Assembly: GCF_018812025.1 (NCBI RefSeq)
Contig: NC_063061.1
Location: 1,620,001-1,684,000 of the forward strand
Origin: Megalobrama amblycephala
Lineage: Eukaryota > Chordata > Actinopteri > Cypriniformes > Xenocyprididae
Reading direction: 5' to 3'
DNA: 64,000 bases
Below, piece after piece: positions 37,433 through 49,425 of this stretch. Made by a program: the position numbers and the translations under genes. Under the pieces are notes generated by a model. It was not told the DNA's origin, made no database searches, and saw only the letters and a program-made list of their open reading frames with translations. How positions within the stretch are numbered: the stretch's first letter is position 1; each line of letters opens with the position of its first letter.

Positions 37433-38383
37433 CATTTTTTTTAAATCTAATTTCTCATATTACAAAAACTATGTAATAAGGTAATAAGCATCAAACTATA
37501 ATAATGTAATGAACATTAAAATTGATAACAAGTACTTGTTAAAATATAAGCCCATAAGATTACATTAACTAATTTTGTTGACACTTTTTAGAATCGAGTG
37601 ATGGTATTTTTATTTTGCATTGCAGAAGTAAGCTATTTCCTGTGATTGTGCAATACTTTTGATTAATTAGCCACTATAGAGAAATAACAAAGTGCAGAAA
37701 ACAGTAAAAGTATTTGCACTACAAACCAGTGTTTTTATAATTATGATAATGAAATTATACTAGTTTGCAATGTCAAACTGGTTTAACTGTTTTTATACAG
37801 GTAAAATAACTGGAAGAGAATGACACCAGAAGCCAGACACATTCAAGTTACAAATACGTGAATCAATCTTTCACTGAGCATGTAAAAATGCCTTCTGGGA
37901 TTGCATTCATCATAAGGAATAAATAAAATACAATTTGGCCATAATAAGGTATCTTAGAAACACATTTAGGCTATGTTGCCTGATTTGTATCATTAGGCAA
38001 CATTTGCATCTGCGGTCATGGAAATTAATCTGTCAAAAAGTGTGTAAAGCTTGTGTCTAGGCAGCTCACTGTTAAAGTTACACCTTACATTAGAGTTTAT
38101 TCACACATGAGGTTTAATAGAGCAGATCACGTGACAAACACATAAGAGTAAAGCTCATTTAACATTAATCTGAAAATACTTCAGCTTGATTTAATCTGAC
38201 AGTACTGGATATCTGCGCTTATACCAAAAATTAAACACATAAGCCTACCGATAAGGCTCAGTTTCTAGGACAGAAATACGACAACAGTAGGAACCAAAAA
38301 ATACTAATGATAAGTAGTGAGGTTAGTGATTCGAACAAACTACTAACAGTAAATGAGTGTTCATACTGACGGTGATTCCTCAG
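37433..38383. other. AT-rich intron, nothing recognised
   Basis: No element ends or credible exons were seen between the repeat fragments and the candidate exon at 38384. Confidence 0.4.
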
Positions 38384-38492
38384 ATCATGTGTGCTGCTGA
38401 TCAGATGCACCATTTACACCGGCTGAAAAAATCCCACAGACGCTCACTGAAGGACCTGAGTCACATCTACAGACCAGAAGATCAGTCAGACA
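38384..38492 (+). CDS. candidate exon of an unrecognised gene
   Basis: A stretch of 36 open codons plus one base between an acceptor-like gattcctcag and a donor-like ACA|gtaaga. The other two frames have stops, so only phase 0 works. The product is highly basic and His/Lys/Arg-rich: MCAADQMHHLHRLKKSHRRS, then a KDLSHIYRPED segment. It cannot follow the fstl4-like exon directly: that exon ends in phase 1, and joining them gives an immediate stop. It could join 40696-40811 in frame. I do not recognise the sequence. A weak polypyrimidine tract and the lack of an upstream exon argue for caution; it may be chance. Confidence 0.28.
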
Positions 38493-38757
38493 GTAAGAAT
38501 CCACCTAGAAACCAGCCAGAACACCATAGCAACCACATAGAAACGGTTTTGAGGCAGCTTTCAATCAACAAATCCATTTTCAGACTCAAATTATATAAGG
38601 TTTTTTCAGTTCTTCATTATTCCAGGTACAGCCACACACACACACACACACATACATTATTTCATAGTACAACACTTATCAGCACTGAGGAGAGCTCCAC
38701 AGCCCTTTCATGGCCCTGAACAGCCTATTACACATACAAAAAGACAGAACCATGCTC

Positions 38758-40679
38758 GTGAAAAAGAAGTACACTTTAGCTTACATAAAAAGAGTACTTC
38801 ATACAGAAATAACATATTTTGAAAGAATATACTTAAGAGTGAACTGAATGTAATGTTTTCAGACACTTAAAGGGGTCACGAACTGTGTTGGTTTATTGTT
38901 TTATAATGTTTCCTGGGGTGCACTTATAATGTTAGTATGCTTTTTACATCAAAAATGGTCATAATTTAGAAATAAAAGGCATTTTTCCTACCCTGGTTTT
39001 AGCCTCTCATTTGAACGCTCTGTTTTTAGGGGTGTGTCTCTGTGAGACTTCAGTGTGAACGCCCACTGCTGTGATTGGCTGACATGTTTGCATATGAAAT
39101 AGCTAAATATTACTTTCTCTAAAACTTTTAGCATGTTTTTATTATTACAGCTCTCAAGGTTAACTAATCGTGAAAAGTGTTGCATTACATTTAGATCTAT
39201 GGCATCATATTTAGATTGTGGCATGAAAGGTTGCAGTGATGAACATTGTAGTCGATCACAGACATGTTGTTGAGCTCATGAAAGCAGTGATCTCATCATT
39301 GCAACTCAATTTCTGCACACTTACGAATGCTTTCATCATAACTAACAGTGCAAACACATTCTAACTAAGAGATTTTTTGAATAAAACGGGAGTTTTGGCG
39401 CGAGTTCAGAACTCAATTACTGATAAACTCGCTCTGTTTGATTGACAGCTCCAGCGATTGCAAAGGGAGCGTTCTGTATATATATATAATTTAATCACAG
39501 TTTAAATATCAGATTATTTTCATCCTACTAAGAGAAACAAGGTGAAGTTGAACGTTTAGTCACTGGTTTGATTTACTGACACACAGACAAAGATCATCTG
39601 ACTGTACATGAATCATTAATATCAGATCAGGCATTAGAATGAACACAGTTACTGACATGTTGTTGCATTACTGTCAAGTCCATATCGTAAAAGTCTGTTT
39701 GCGCCAAAATGCGATTGATTTACCAAAGAATCCACAGTGAAATGTTCTGAATACAAATAAATAAAGCTCAACTGAGACATTCACATTGTTGAAAATAAAT
39801 AACCATATTCTTGCATTAGGATCCTTTGAAAGGTAATGTTATTTTAGTCCTGTATCGCTCTTCTCTCCTCCTCATCTCACTAACACACCAGTGGGCGGGG
39901 CTAATTTTGCAACAATGAAATAGGCATTGATTTCTTCTGCGGAGGCGGAGTTTCACCTATCTATAGACACATTCCAGGATCAGTCGTTCTCTGGGTCTGG
40001 TGTCAATAAAAGCTTTTATTGGACTAACAAGGAAGTTTTCAATTCTGAAACTTACAGGATATTCTTATAGTACGATGACCTCTTATATCTAAAAAGCTCA
40101 AGGAAAAGTTGATTTCTCAAATTATGACCCCTTTAACTGCATGTTAATTGCAATTAAATGAAAATTTATTATCATTTAAATATATATTTGATGCTATTAG
40201 TTGAACTCAACAGTACTTTTTGTGACTAACTTAAAATGACTTTTCATAATCTTCTAGTTTTTGAAATATGGTTAAATTGTACTGATGAATTTACTGACAA
40301 TAATTTATGATAAACTAAAATATACTTTATTTCTACTGAAACTTGTATGTCATGTATTGAAATATACTTGTAATTACACATAAAGATGAAGTTGCAATTT
40401 AGCACATTTAAAATATATTAACTTGTTAAATTAAATAACAGTTAAAATTATAGTATGTTAGTCAACACATCAATAAGTGCACTTCTCTAAAGCACGACAA
40501 AAGATTATTAAAACACCTTTTAAAATGTACTATAATATAGTATAATGTTTAATTTGACATTACTCAAAAGTGTACTCTCTTTAAGTACAGAAAAAAAATA
40601 TATACAGTATATACTTGTCAAATTTGAAGTACACTACAAGTGTGCATTCAACACAAGTGCACAAGATCTTCTTTTTCAC
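38758..40679. mobile_element. outer inverted-repeat element hosting a TTAA element
   Basis: The left tip GTGAAAAAGAAGTACAC and right end CTTCTTTTTCAC are inverted copies. Interior arms share 'agtacac' steps. The element is interrupted by the complete TTAA element at 38871-40132. A sister copy lies at 41464-43175 and a left tip at 4854. No coding sequence. Confidence 0.65.
38871..40132. mobile_element. complete TTAA-flanked non-autonomous element
   Basis: TTAA at 38867-38870 and 40133-40136. The tips AGGGGTCACG and ATGACCCCT are inverted. It is 1,262 bp with no transposase frame and includes a GC-rich stretch around 'agtgggcggggctaa'. It fits piggyBac/Kolobok-type target duplication. Confidence 0.8.
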
Positions 40680-40695
40680 AAGGGCACAGATGCAG

Positions 40696-40811
40696 ACAGG
40701 ACAAATATAAGAGCCTCCAGAAAAGAGTCGCTCTACCTGCTGAAAGCAACCAGCCGAAGCCTGAGCAACTGCGACAGACGATCGATGATCACCTACGAGG
40801 AGTCTTACTGA
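40696..40811 (+). CDS. candidate terminal exon of an unrecognised gene
   Basis: Follows an acceptor-like agatgcag and, joined in phase 1 to 38384-38492, reads on for 37 full codons, beginning RTNIRASRKESLYLLKATSR and ending TYEESY then TGA. The composition is Ser/Arg-rich, compatible with a cytoplasmic or secreted tail; no domain is recognised. The DNA is more GC-balanced than its surroundings. A competing acceptor just outside the transposon edge (cttctttttcacaag, ending 40682) would give a different frame ending at 40828. Two open overlapping frames weaken the case for either one. Confidence 0.25.
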
Positions 40812-40829
40812 CAAAGAGCCGAAGATAAA

Positions 40830-41463
40830 GAGCAGCCGGGTGCAGGAACGAGTGAACGGGTGTAATTGGTTGAGAAAGAGGTCCCGCTGAGAGCAGGGCT
40901 CCTGTGCATGACAGCGGCGCTGAAGGTTAGCGGGTCTCTCGGTCTGTCCCGTCTGACGAATCTGAGCCACAGGTCAGCCGAGGTTTATGCATATCAGAGG
41001 GGGTCGCAGGTCTTACTAGGGGCTGAATTACTGAATTAGACAAGGAGTTAATTAAACACATCGAACGAAGACATTAGCGCCTCGCTAACTGAAGTGGAAC
41101 CTCATAATCATTCAAATGAAGCAGCCGCTCCAGAAACCACACAAATTCTGCAGCGTGAATCTGTGATTCCAGTGGAGTCTGATGTTGACATGTTGCTGAG
41201 CTAACTAATGAAGTACACTAATGAGTGTGACATGCAAAAAACGGATAGCATAATATTATTAATGGAGTGCATGAGCATTAGTGCATTTCTTGTGACTCAT
41301 CCTCTGTCTTGGATAAAGGTTTTGCCACACAATGCATTGTGGGATTGACTTTTTTGTGAAAGTTAAAAGTGATACTGTTTAAATGAGATAGTGTAATGCT
41401 TCTGCCTACATTCACATCAAGAGCATATCTATAAAGCCTCAAAATACTGTCTAGGTAGCCCCA
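40830..41463. other. low-repeat island, possible regulatory DNA
   Basis: 40940-41200 has no transposon signature, balanced composition and clustered homeobox-type cores (gagttaattaaacac, cataatcattcaaatg). It is one of the best candidates here for a conserved noncoding element, but no comparison could be made. Confidence 0.3.
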
Positions 41464-43175
41464 GTGAAAAAGAAGTACAGAAGTACTTTTATAAAGAGTA
41501 CTTATTATGGAAATAATATTTTTTTAAAGAATATACTGAATATAATGTTTTTTAACACGTATAATTGCATGTTATTTACAATTAAATGAAAATGTATTAG
41601 TTTCAATGTTTTATTTAATTCCATTAGCTGAATGTTTGAGAGCTTTTTTGACCCACTTACTGTATGTTCGTCTTTATGTGTAATTTCAGATTTACTTGTA
41701 TTGTCTTTGAAATATTTAGTAAACTAAAGCATTTATGGTAAACTGAAATATGCTCTAACATCATTTCTTCTGAAACTTGTATCATTTATTTAAATGTATT
41801 TGTAATTACGCATTTTTAACCCTCTAAAAACTTTTTTTTTTAGGCTACAAAACTTGGTTTTGACACTTAATATGTGAAGATACAAGATCTTGGACATGAT
41901 TCGAAAAGGTTAAATGGTCCTAAAAATATAGTCACACTTGTACTCCTCAGTGTCTAAATTGGGCGCATTAGAAACGTGCAGACTAGTTGTTTGCGTGCAG
42001 ACTAGATTTTGTCTGCACGCAAACAAAATCTTACTGAAAGCTCATTTTTTGAGATATCAACATCAAATTTGATCAAATTTTAGATTTATGGATTTGATTT
42101 TCTCACAGTTTTGGAAACATTACATATAAAAATCAAAATAGTACTTTTGTGCATTTTTCATAACTATAAATTTGAACTTCTATAACTTTTTTAAGTTAGC
42201 TTAAAACAAAAAATACCATTAGACAGTCATAAAAATAGATCAATGACTTCTGTACTGTTGCCGTTCCACACTCGTAAGACCTTCAGAGAGGTATATGACT
42301 CCATAGACAGCAATATAATCAACTTTCAAGATCCAGAAAGGAACTAAAGACATCATTGAAATTGAAAAATTGAATAAATGGATAATAAGTAATAAAATAT
42401 ATATAAATATATAAATTATTATTTATATAAATATAATTTGGTACCATAAAATAAACAAAAAAAATAGAAAAATATTAAATACAACTAAAATATAGTGTAT
42501 TCATTTCTTTGGAATGAGCAAAAGGCCATTTTTGACCGCCACACGAGTGTTACGTACTGCTCATGTGTTGAAGATCCAATTTCAGCTTTATTGTTATGAT
42601 CCAGAATCGTAATTCATGTTACAGGCAAAAGGTCAAACACACGAGAAAACAATCAAAATGGGCAACAGGATAGAAAACACAGGCAAAAAGAGTCATCCAG
42701 AAAACAGGCAGAGAATCAAAAAACCAAGACACAGGAAACTAGGATAACGCTCAGAAATGCAGTTTAACAACATACAAGACTTCGCAAAGACTGACAGAAA
42801 ACACAAGGATTATATAGGCAGAGTTAGCAAGGATAATGAGACATACCTGAATGTAAGGAAGCAAAATGAGTCCAGGCAAAGGGTTATGGGAAATGCAGTT
42901 CATAAAGCGGTAAAGGACTGCCCTCTGGTGGCTATCATTGGCACTACGTCTGGAAAGTGTGACAGTGAGGAGCACCAGAGGGTTAAAATGTATTAAATTT
43001 AAATGTAAGATTGAATAACACACTACATTTAAAATTACAATCAAGTTCTTTACTTGTGCTTAAGTGTGTTAGTCAACACAAAATAAGTGTACTAAGTGTA
43101 CAGTTTTTACTTTTAAGTTTTGGAGTACACTACAAGTGCACATTCAGTACAATTAAGCACACTTCTTTTTTCCAC
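41464..43175. mobile_element. second copy of the GTGAAAAAG inverted-repeat element, interrupted
   Basis: Starts GTGAAAAAGAAGTACAG and ends CACACTTCTTTTTTCCAC. The arms match 38758-38860 and 40140-40679 (acttgtaattac, agtacactacaagtg). The middle is interrupted by unrelated sequence, including the LTR-like segment at 42590-42965. Confidence 0.6.
42590..42965. repeat. probable retroelement-derived repeat segment
   Basis: A distinct A- and G-rich segment from 'gttatgatccagaatcg' to 'ctggaaagtgtgacag', containing 'ggttatgggaaatgcag' and 'gccctctggtggc'. It resembles repeats I associate with fish LTR-type elements, but no terminal repeat, primer-binding site or coding frame supports a firmer call. 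Confidence 0.3.
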
Positions 43176-43179
43176 AAGA

Positions 43180-43915
43180 AGCTGTAAGCTGCTTACTACG
43201 TTTGTGAATAAAGCTAGTGATCATTGCACTCCTGAAGCATCAACACAGACTGGGTTTGAGGTGTTTTCTTCACTGCTTTAGGGAACATTCGTGGAATAAA
43301 TCACATCTGCATTCACTCTGGCAGACACCTGAAGTTCTTGTTCTTTGAAGTTGATGTTTACTCATATCAGCTTTTGTGACTAATTGCACCTGGACGGTTT
43401 CCGTGGTAACTAAGCGTGTCAGTCGTGCAGGTTTAATTAATTACAGCATGTCTTGAAACGGCTTTAAGTTTTAATACCCTTTTCTCCTGATAACAGATGG
43501 ACACAAGCCGCCGCTGTCATTGCCGATATTGTCATATCCTGTCCTGCATCCATTGTGGCTCGATGTGAAGAGCCAGCTGTCAGCCAGAATAAAATCAGCC
43601 ATGCGTCCTGTAATGCGTGCCACAACGTGAGTCATCCGGAAGAGTCTGAGCCACCGTAATCTCTGTAAAGATCTGATTTATGTGCCACGCGATGAGAGCA
43701 GGAGGAGGTGTAAATGTGTGTCTGGGAATCCTCCCAAAGCTTAACGTGTTTCACAGTCTGGCAAAAGGTTTGATGAATGCACATTTCTGCAGCTTCTTTG
43801 GATACCGGCGGGTTTGATTCAATCATGAATGATTCCTCAAATCATGTTGTTCAGGAGAGGTGTGCTGGGACGGGTTATAATATCTAGAGATAAAATGATA
43901 TTGAGCAGCTGACTC
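43180..43915. other. low-repeat stretch, possible regulatory DNA
   Basis: 43430-43650 is repeat-poor with ATTA cores (ggtttaattaattacagc) and balanced composition. No exon was found. Confidence 0.3.
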
Positions 43916-43917
43916 AA

Positions 43918-44270
43918 AAATGAAGTGCTGCCATTGCTTCGTCACTCTCACGTCGTTTCAAACCTGTATGAGTGAACAGGTTTGTATGAACAGCTCTTTT
44001 CCCTCCTGACACAGCTGTCAAGCTCCAAAATACACAAAAAGTACCATTAGACAGTCATAAAAATAGATCAACGACTTCTGTACTGTTGCCGTTCCACACT
44101 CGAAAGACCTTCGTTCATCTTCAGAACACAAATTAAGATATTTTGATGAAATCTGAGAGGATATAATCAACACTTTCAAGGTCCAGAAAGGTACTAAAGA
44201 CATTGTTAAAACAGTCATGTGACTGCAGTGCTTCAACCTTAATGTTATGAAGAGACGAGAATACTTTTTG
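43918..44270. repeat. fragment of the 'cacccaaaaatga' repeat family
   Basis: Shares 'cattcgttcatcttcagaac'-like and 'aaatctgagagg' blocks with 19815, 37198 and 51885. A second matching bit occurs near 42200-42360 (accattagacagtcataaa). Confidence 0.55.
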
Positions 44271-44505
44271 TGCGCAAAAACAAAGCACTTTATTCAACAA
44301 TCTCTTCTCTTCTGTGTCATTCTCATATGTTGTTTACGTCCAGCGCTTCCAGGTTCATCGTCAGAACATCGACTCATTGAGAAACTTTTAAAGTCAGCAT
44401 GACATCGTGATCGTCTTTTCTTCCCTATTGTGACGTACAATACTGGTCAAAAGTTTGGAAACATTACGATCTTTTAAGTCTCTTCTGCTCACCAAGGCTT
44501 CATTT

Positions 44506-45220
44506 TACGGAAGAGGATTAGGGCCAAGCAATAATAAAAAAATAAAACCATCTCGAGATTAAAGTTGTTAAATTTCGAGAATAAACTCGTTAAATTACGA
44601 GAAAAAAGTCGAGATAAAATGTTGAGAATAAAGTCATTAAATTACGAGAACAAATTCATTAAATTATGAGAAAAATGTTGTTAAATTTAGAGAAAAAAGT
44701 TGTTAAATTACGAGAACAAATTCGTTAAATTATGAGAAAAATGTCGTTAAATTTCGAGAAAAAAGTCGTTAAATTACGAGAACAAATTCGTTAAATTATG
44801 AGAAAAATGTCATTAAATTTCGAGAAAAAAGTCGTTAAATTACGAGAACAAATTCGTTAAATTATGAGAAAAATGTCGTTAAATTTCGAAAAAAAAAGTC
44901 CTTAAATTACGAGAACAAATTCGTTAAATTATGAGAAAAATGTCGTTAAATTTTGAGAAAAAAGTCCTTAAATTACGAGAACAAATTCGTTAAATTATGA
45001 GAAAAATGTCGTTAAATTTCGAGAACAAATTCGTTAAATTATGACTTTTTTCTCGTAATTTAATGACTTTTTTCTCATAATTCAATGACTTTATTCTCAA
45101 CATTTTATCTCGACTTTTTTCTCGAAATTTAACAAGTTTTTTCTCGAAATTTAACAACTTTAATCTCGAGGTGTTTTTTTTTTTATTTTTATTATTGCTT
45201 GGCCCTAATTCTCTTCCGTA
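44506..45220. mobile_element. palindromic MITE, copy 2, with a 66-bp tandem array
   Basis: The ends TACGGAAGAGGATTAGGGCC and CTCTTCCGTA match copy 1 at 24720-25091. The flanks share tcattt on both sides. The left arm has expanded into about five copies of a 66-bp unit marked by 'cgagaacaaattcgt' at 44711, 44777, 44843, 44910 and 44976. Copy 1 lacks this array, so the expansion happened after the copies separated. Confidence 0.85.
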
Positions 45221-45292
45221 TCATTTATTTGATCAACAATACAGTAAAATCTGTAATATTGTGAAATATTATTACCATTTAAAAGAACTTTT

Positions 45293-45550
45293 GGTAACAC
45301 TTTATTGTAGGGTCTTTTAACCTGTTGCTTATTAGCATGCATATTACTAGAATATTGGCTATTTATTAGTACTTATAAAGCACATATTACTGTCTTATTC
45401 TGCATGACTTTATTCTACATTCTCAATCCTGCCCAATACCTAAACTTAATAACTACCTTACTAACTATTAATAAGCAGTAAATTAGGAGTTCATTGAGGG
45501 AAAAGTCATAGTTAATAGTTTATATGTGTTCCCTATACTGAAGTGTTGCC
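45293..45550. mobile_element. hAT-like MITE, GGTAACACTTTA family
   Basis: The tips GGTAACACTTTATTGTAGGG and CCCTATACTGAAGTGTTGCC are inverted. The flanks gaactttt and aaactttt match at 7 of 8 bases. It is the same family as 33041-33301 but in the opposite orientation. Confidence 0.8.
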
Positions 45551-46100
45551 AAACTTTTTTCAATGTGAGTATATGTAATTTATTCTTTTTTTTTTTTTTC
45601 TTTTTTCTTTTTTTTTTTTTTTGTGGAAATCATGATACACTGCCATTCAAAAGTTTGGGTTAAGTAAAGATTTAGAAAAGAAAGAAATTACTACTTTAAT
45701 TCAGCCAAGGCACTTTAAATAAATGCTGAAATAAATGCTGTTCTTTTGACCTTTCTATTTATCAAAGAATCCTGAAAAATAATCCTGTTTCCACAAATCT
45801 GAAACAGCACAACTGTTTTCAACACTGATAATAATAATCATAAATGTTTCTTGAGCATCAAATCATCATATCAGAATGATTTCTGAAGGATCATGTGACA
45901 CTGAAGACTGGAGTAATGATGCTGAAAATTCAGCTTTGATCACTGGATACAATTACACTTTACTATATATCCACATAGAAAACACCTTTTCTTTACATTG
46001 GAATAATATTTCACTGTTTTTACTGTTTTGATTAAATAAATGCAGCCTTTCAAAAACATTAAAAAACCTTAATGTTTCCAAACTTTTGACCAGCACTGTA

Positions 46101-46812
46101 TAAGTGAAACGGCTTCTGGAACAAGAACAAAAGTGGGGCGGAGCTTAAGTTTGATCATGGGGAATTGATTGGATGGTTGTGGTTTGCTAAAAAAAGATTC
46201 TGAGGGAGTTTAAGTTATGTTATTTCAGTGAACGTTTATTTTATTTCAAGCAACAAAATGTTTTTCAGTTAACTATAATAACCCTGATTCCTAGTTTCCT
46301 GTGGATCTACATGGACCAGAGTGGAGGTCATATTTGTAATTTCCCAAATTCACATTCTTGATGACTCCAGCTCTTATTAATCCACATGTAAACTCTGGCA
46401 GCGCAGAAAAGAGCGTTTAGCGTCAGTTTCTCTCACGCTTTACATGTACACACGCACAAGTGCTGCGGCAGCATTCTGATGATCGTGGAGCGGCTCCAGG
46501 CTGTTCGCCGCGCCGCATGTGGGCCGCTTTTATCTCAGCCTCTGACTTGGACTGAGAGAAGGAAATAATTCATTACCATGGCTGCATTGATTTATTCCTT
46601 CTGCAGGCCTGAGCTAGAGTCTGACTCCAAACAAATGCTTTAGGCGATGGACTGTTCAGCTCTTCCTAGCGCCGCCACCTTCACACACACACACTGGCAG
46701 CAGAAAGACTTCAATGTTCATTCTCTTGTCACAGAGGCAGAAAATGGTCATGATGGAGCGGTTCAGGGTCTGGCAGCTACTGTACTTTTCTTAATAAAGG
46801 AAATAATCTTTC
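46101..46812. other. low-repeat stretch, possible regulatory DNA
   Basis: 46380-46640 is GC-richer and repeat-poor (ggctgttcgccgcgccgc, ggaaataattcattaccatgg). The short frame at 46647-46856 runs into the next transposon and is not treated as a gene. Confidence 0.3.
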
Positions 46813-46816
46813 CTAA

Positions 46817-47619
46817 AGGGGATCTATTATGCCCCTTTTCACAAGATGTAATATAAGTCTCTGGAGTCTCCAGAATGCGTGTGTGAAGTTTCAGCTCAAA
46901 ATCCCCCACAGATCATTTATTATAGCTTGTCAAATTTGCCTCTATTTGGGTGTGAGCAAAAACACGCCATTTTTGTGTGTGTCCCTTTAAATGCAAATGA
47001 GCTGCTGCTTTTCAGAAGAGGGCGGAGCTTTAACAGCTCAACAACAACAAAGCTGGAGAATCTCACGCAGCAAAAATGAGGAAAGTGTTCAGCCTTACAT
47101 TGTTCAAACCGGAGTCGACACTGATGGAGAGACTCAGGAAGAAGTTACAACTTTTAGACGTTTCTGAATGGTTAGTGGATAAATTGATGTAGTTGCTGTG
47201 GAGTTGATTCAACTCATCCACTAGCATGTGTCGTCATGTTCATCTTTTGTGTTGAATTGACCCTCGTTTGTGAAGCAGTCCGGCGTAAAATGACGGCATG
47301 TCAACAACACTCTACTACAACAACTCTTCCTCTTCTCTAAAGCAGCCCAACATGGCCCCGCCCCCGAGAACACACAACAAAGGGTTTATGTAAATTATGT
47401 AAATTTTAGGGTTAGTGATGTCACTAACCCAGGAAGAAGCTTGTTGTATTCCCTACCAGCCGTTTGTTGTAGTCCTTAAACAGCGATTTCTGTAAAAGAA
47501 AATATCTCTCTTTGCATTGAACTTTGAGCGTCGTAACTTTGCAGATGTTGTTTATGATCAAACAGCAACATTACACACTAACTACAGTTAAAAAAGTCAA
47601 ATCATAATCAACCATCCCT
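46817..47619 (+). mobile_element. near-complete TTAA-family element (reference copy)
   Basis: The left tip AGGGGATCTATTATGCCCC is preceded by CTAA (a one-base change from TTAA). The right tip AATCAACCATCCCT is followed by TTAA at 47620-47623. The 803-bp interior holds the blocks used to recognise the copies at 15117, 19990, 26926 and 49426. No transposase frame. Confidence 0.75.
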
Positions 47620-47623
47620 TTAA

Positions 47624-48375
47624 AGGGTTAGTTCATAACGTACTCGCTCTCATATCATTCCAAACGTTGATGTTAGGCTCTTTTCCAGGAAATAATTGTG
47701 AGATCAGGGGCCGTCAATCTCCAGAATCAATAAAAAAGTATCATAAAAGTGTGGATTTTTAAGGTGAGTAAATGATGGCAGAACTTTTTAAAGAATTATT
47801 GCTTTAAATATTAAGTGTGCTTTTGTAATGTGAGTGTGAGATGTTAAAATGCAAATCATGGTTTCTCATCACTGTCAGTCTAAAAGCATCAGGCATTGGT
47901 AGTTGTTGCTGTGGCAACTGGGTGTTGCTGATATCACACATCCACAGGTTGAAGATGATGCCTTTAGACGAGTCCTTGGATGGAAATGTCTTAAGTGAAT
48001 CAGTAATCAGTCCAGCTTGATTGCACGTGAAGAGAAAATTGAGAAGCACTTTGCCCGACTGATTATTCTATAATGCAGCCATTTTGAGCAATGATTATCG
48101 ACTGATTAATGGTTCAGTGTTCAGACTTACAGTGCAGTTTTGAAGTGTTGCTTTAATTGAGCAGTAAAAATCACTTTCATTTTCTCCAGAGAGAACTGAT
48201 TTTTTAGCAATAATGTATAACACTTTTGAGATAGACCTTCCATGAGCTCTGATTACCAATGACAAATAATTTGATCATGATGATTTTTTTTTATTCAGAA
48301 TTAAAAAAAAAAAAAAAGTATAATATAATAAATATTAGTAGCCTATTACAAATAAAACACAGTAAACATAAGTAG
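47624..48375. other. intron, nothing firm
   Basis: 47626-47790 shows traces of the 'gttagttc' repeat. The remainder is AT-rich without exons. Confidence 0.35.
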
Positions 48376-48377
48376 AA

Positions 48378-49285
48378 ATATAGCTGCAAGCAGCAATTAT
48401 GGGGTCAAACCGAATAAGGGCAGAAAAGGAAATATTTGTGGACATCTGTGATCATGAGGTTAGGATAAAGCTGTTTAAATTACATCAGTTAAAGCATTTA
48501 TAACATAATATCATGGTTTATAACTTCTGAGCAGTAGGTGGCGCTATGACGAAACTCTGCATGCACCCTCAAGTCATGCCTGTGATGACATGTACCAAGT
48601 TTCGTGTCAATACACAAAACTTTTGCAAAGATACGGCTGCATACCCATTTTGGCGTGCTCGCAGTCAACTTTGTTGACGCAGTATAATACAACGGTTGGA
48701 TCTATCAAAAATGTTTTAATAACTTTTTGTCATGAGTGTCTGTAGATGCTACATACCAAATTTCGTACAACTCGGACAAATTTTGTAGGTTTTGAATCAA
48801 AGTCAATTTGGCAGACAGTAGGTATTGTAGAATATGGCAAATTTGGTATTGTTACAGGTCCTCTCAGAACATGGCCTCGATGAATCACCGAGTTCCGATA
48901 CTTTCATTTACGTAACGACACGTTGATGCATTCGTAAAACACAGCATTTTATGACAAAATTCAAAATGTCCGACACCCAAAATAGCCTACCAAAGAATCT
49001 TAGGAGACCATCCTCATGATTTTAGGACAAGGCATTCAAAAGTTATAAGGAAAAATGGCTATTTTTGCTTATATTTTGGCACCAGTAGGTGGCACTGTGA
49101 CGATACTGTGCATGTACCTCAAAGTCATGCCTGTAATGACATATATCAACTTTATGTGTCAATACAACAAATCATTGCGAAGATATAGCATCAAATCCAT
49201 TTTTGTGTGCTCGCCATAAAATTCGTTGATGCGCTAAATGAGAACAGATTGGCCTTCAGGGCTTGACCCCTAATAAAAAATATAG
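48378..49285. repeat. 'atagctgcaagcagcaatta' repeat
   Basis: Begins tatagctgcaagcagcaa and ends cttgacccctaataaaaaa. It contains two copies of 'agtaggtggcgctatgacg'-like blocks with 'aagtcatgcctg(t)' nearby. This is a widespread cyprinid interspersed family. A second degraded copy lies at 54990-55600 (caggtggcgctatgacta). Class not determined. Confidence 0.65.
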
Positions 49286-49425
49286 TACCTGCGCATTAAA
49301 TCCCCAATTTGCCAACAAACCAATGAGAACACGGGATAATGATGACGATACATTACAACAGACCGAAGGCGCCAAAGCTGTTGTGCATCCGCTTAACCAA
49401 AACCCTCTGTAACTGGTAGATTTAA

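Larger units (their letters stand above)
44436..46100. mobile_element. nested complex in a TA-type MITE
   Basis: The outer ends TACAATACTGGTCAAAAG and CTTTTGACCAGCACTGTA match the 17325-18280 family. The interior is broken by a palindromic MITE (44506-45220) and a hAT-like MITE (45293-45550). An additional internal edge of the same family (tacactgccattcaaaag, about 45633) suggests that the outer element is itself a composite. Confidence 0.75.

Noticed and set aside
38384..38492. Reading this candidate exon as the next fstl4 exon
   Set aside because: The fstl4-like exon ends in phase 1. Joining here gives a stop within five codons, and the sequence is not immunoglobulin-like.
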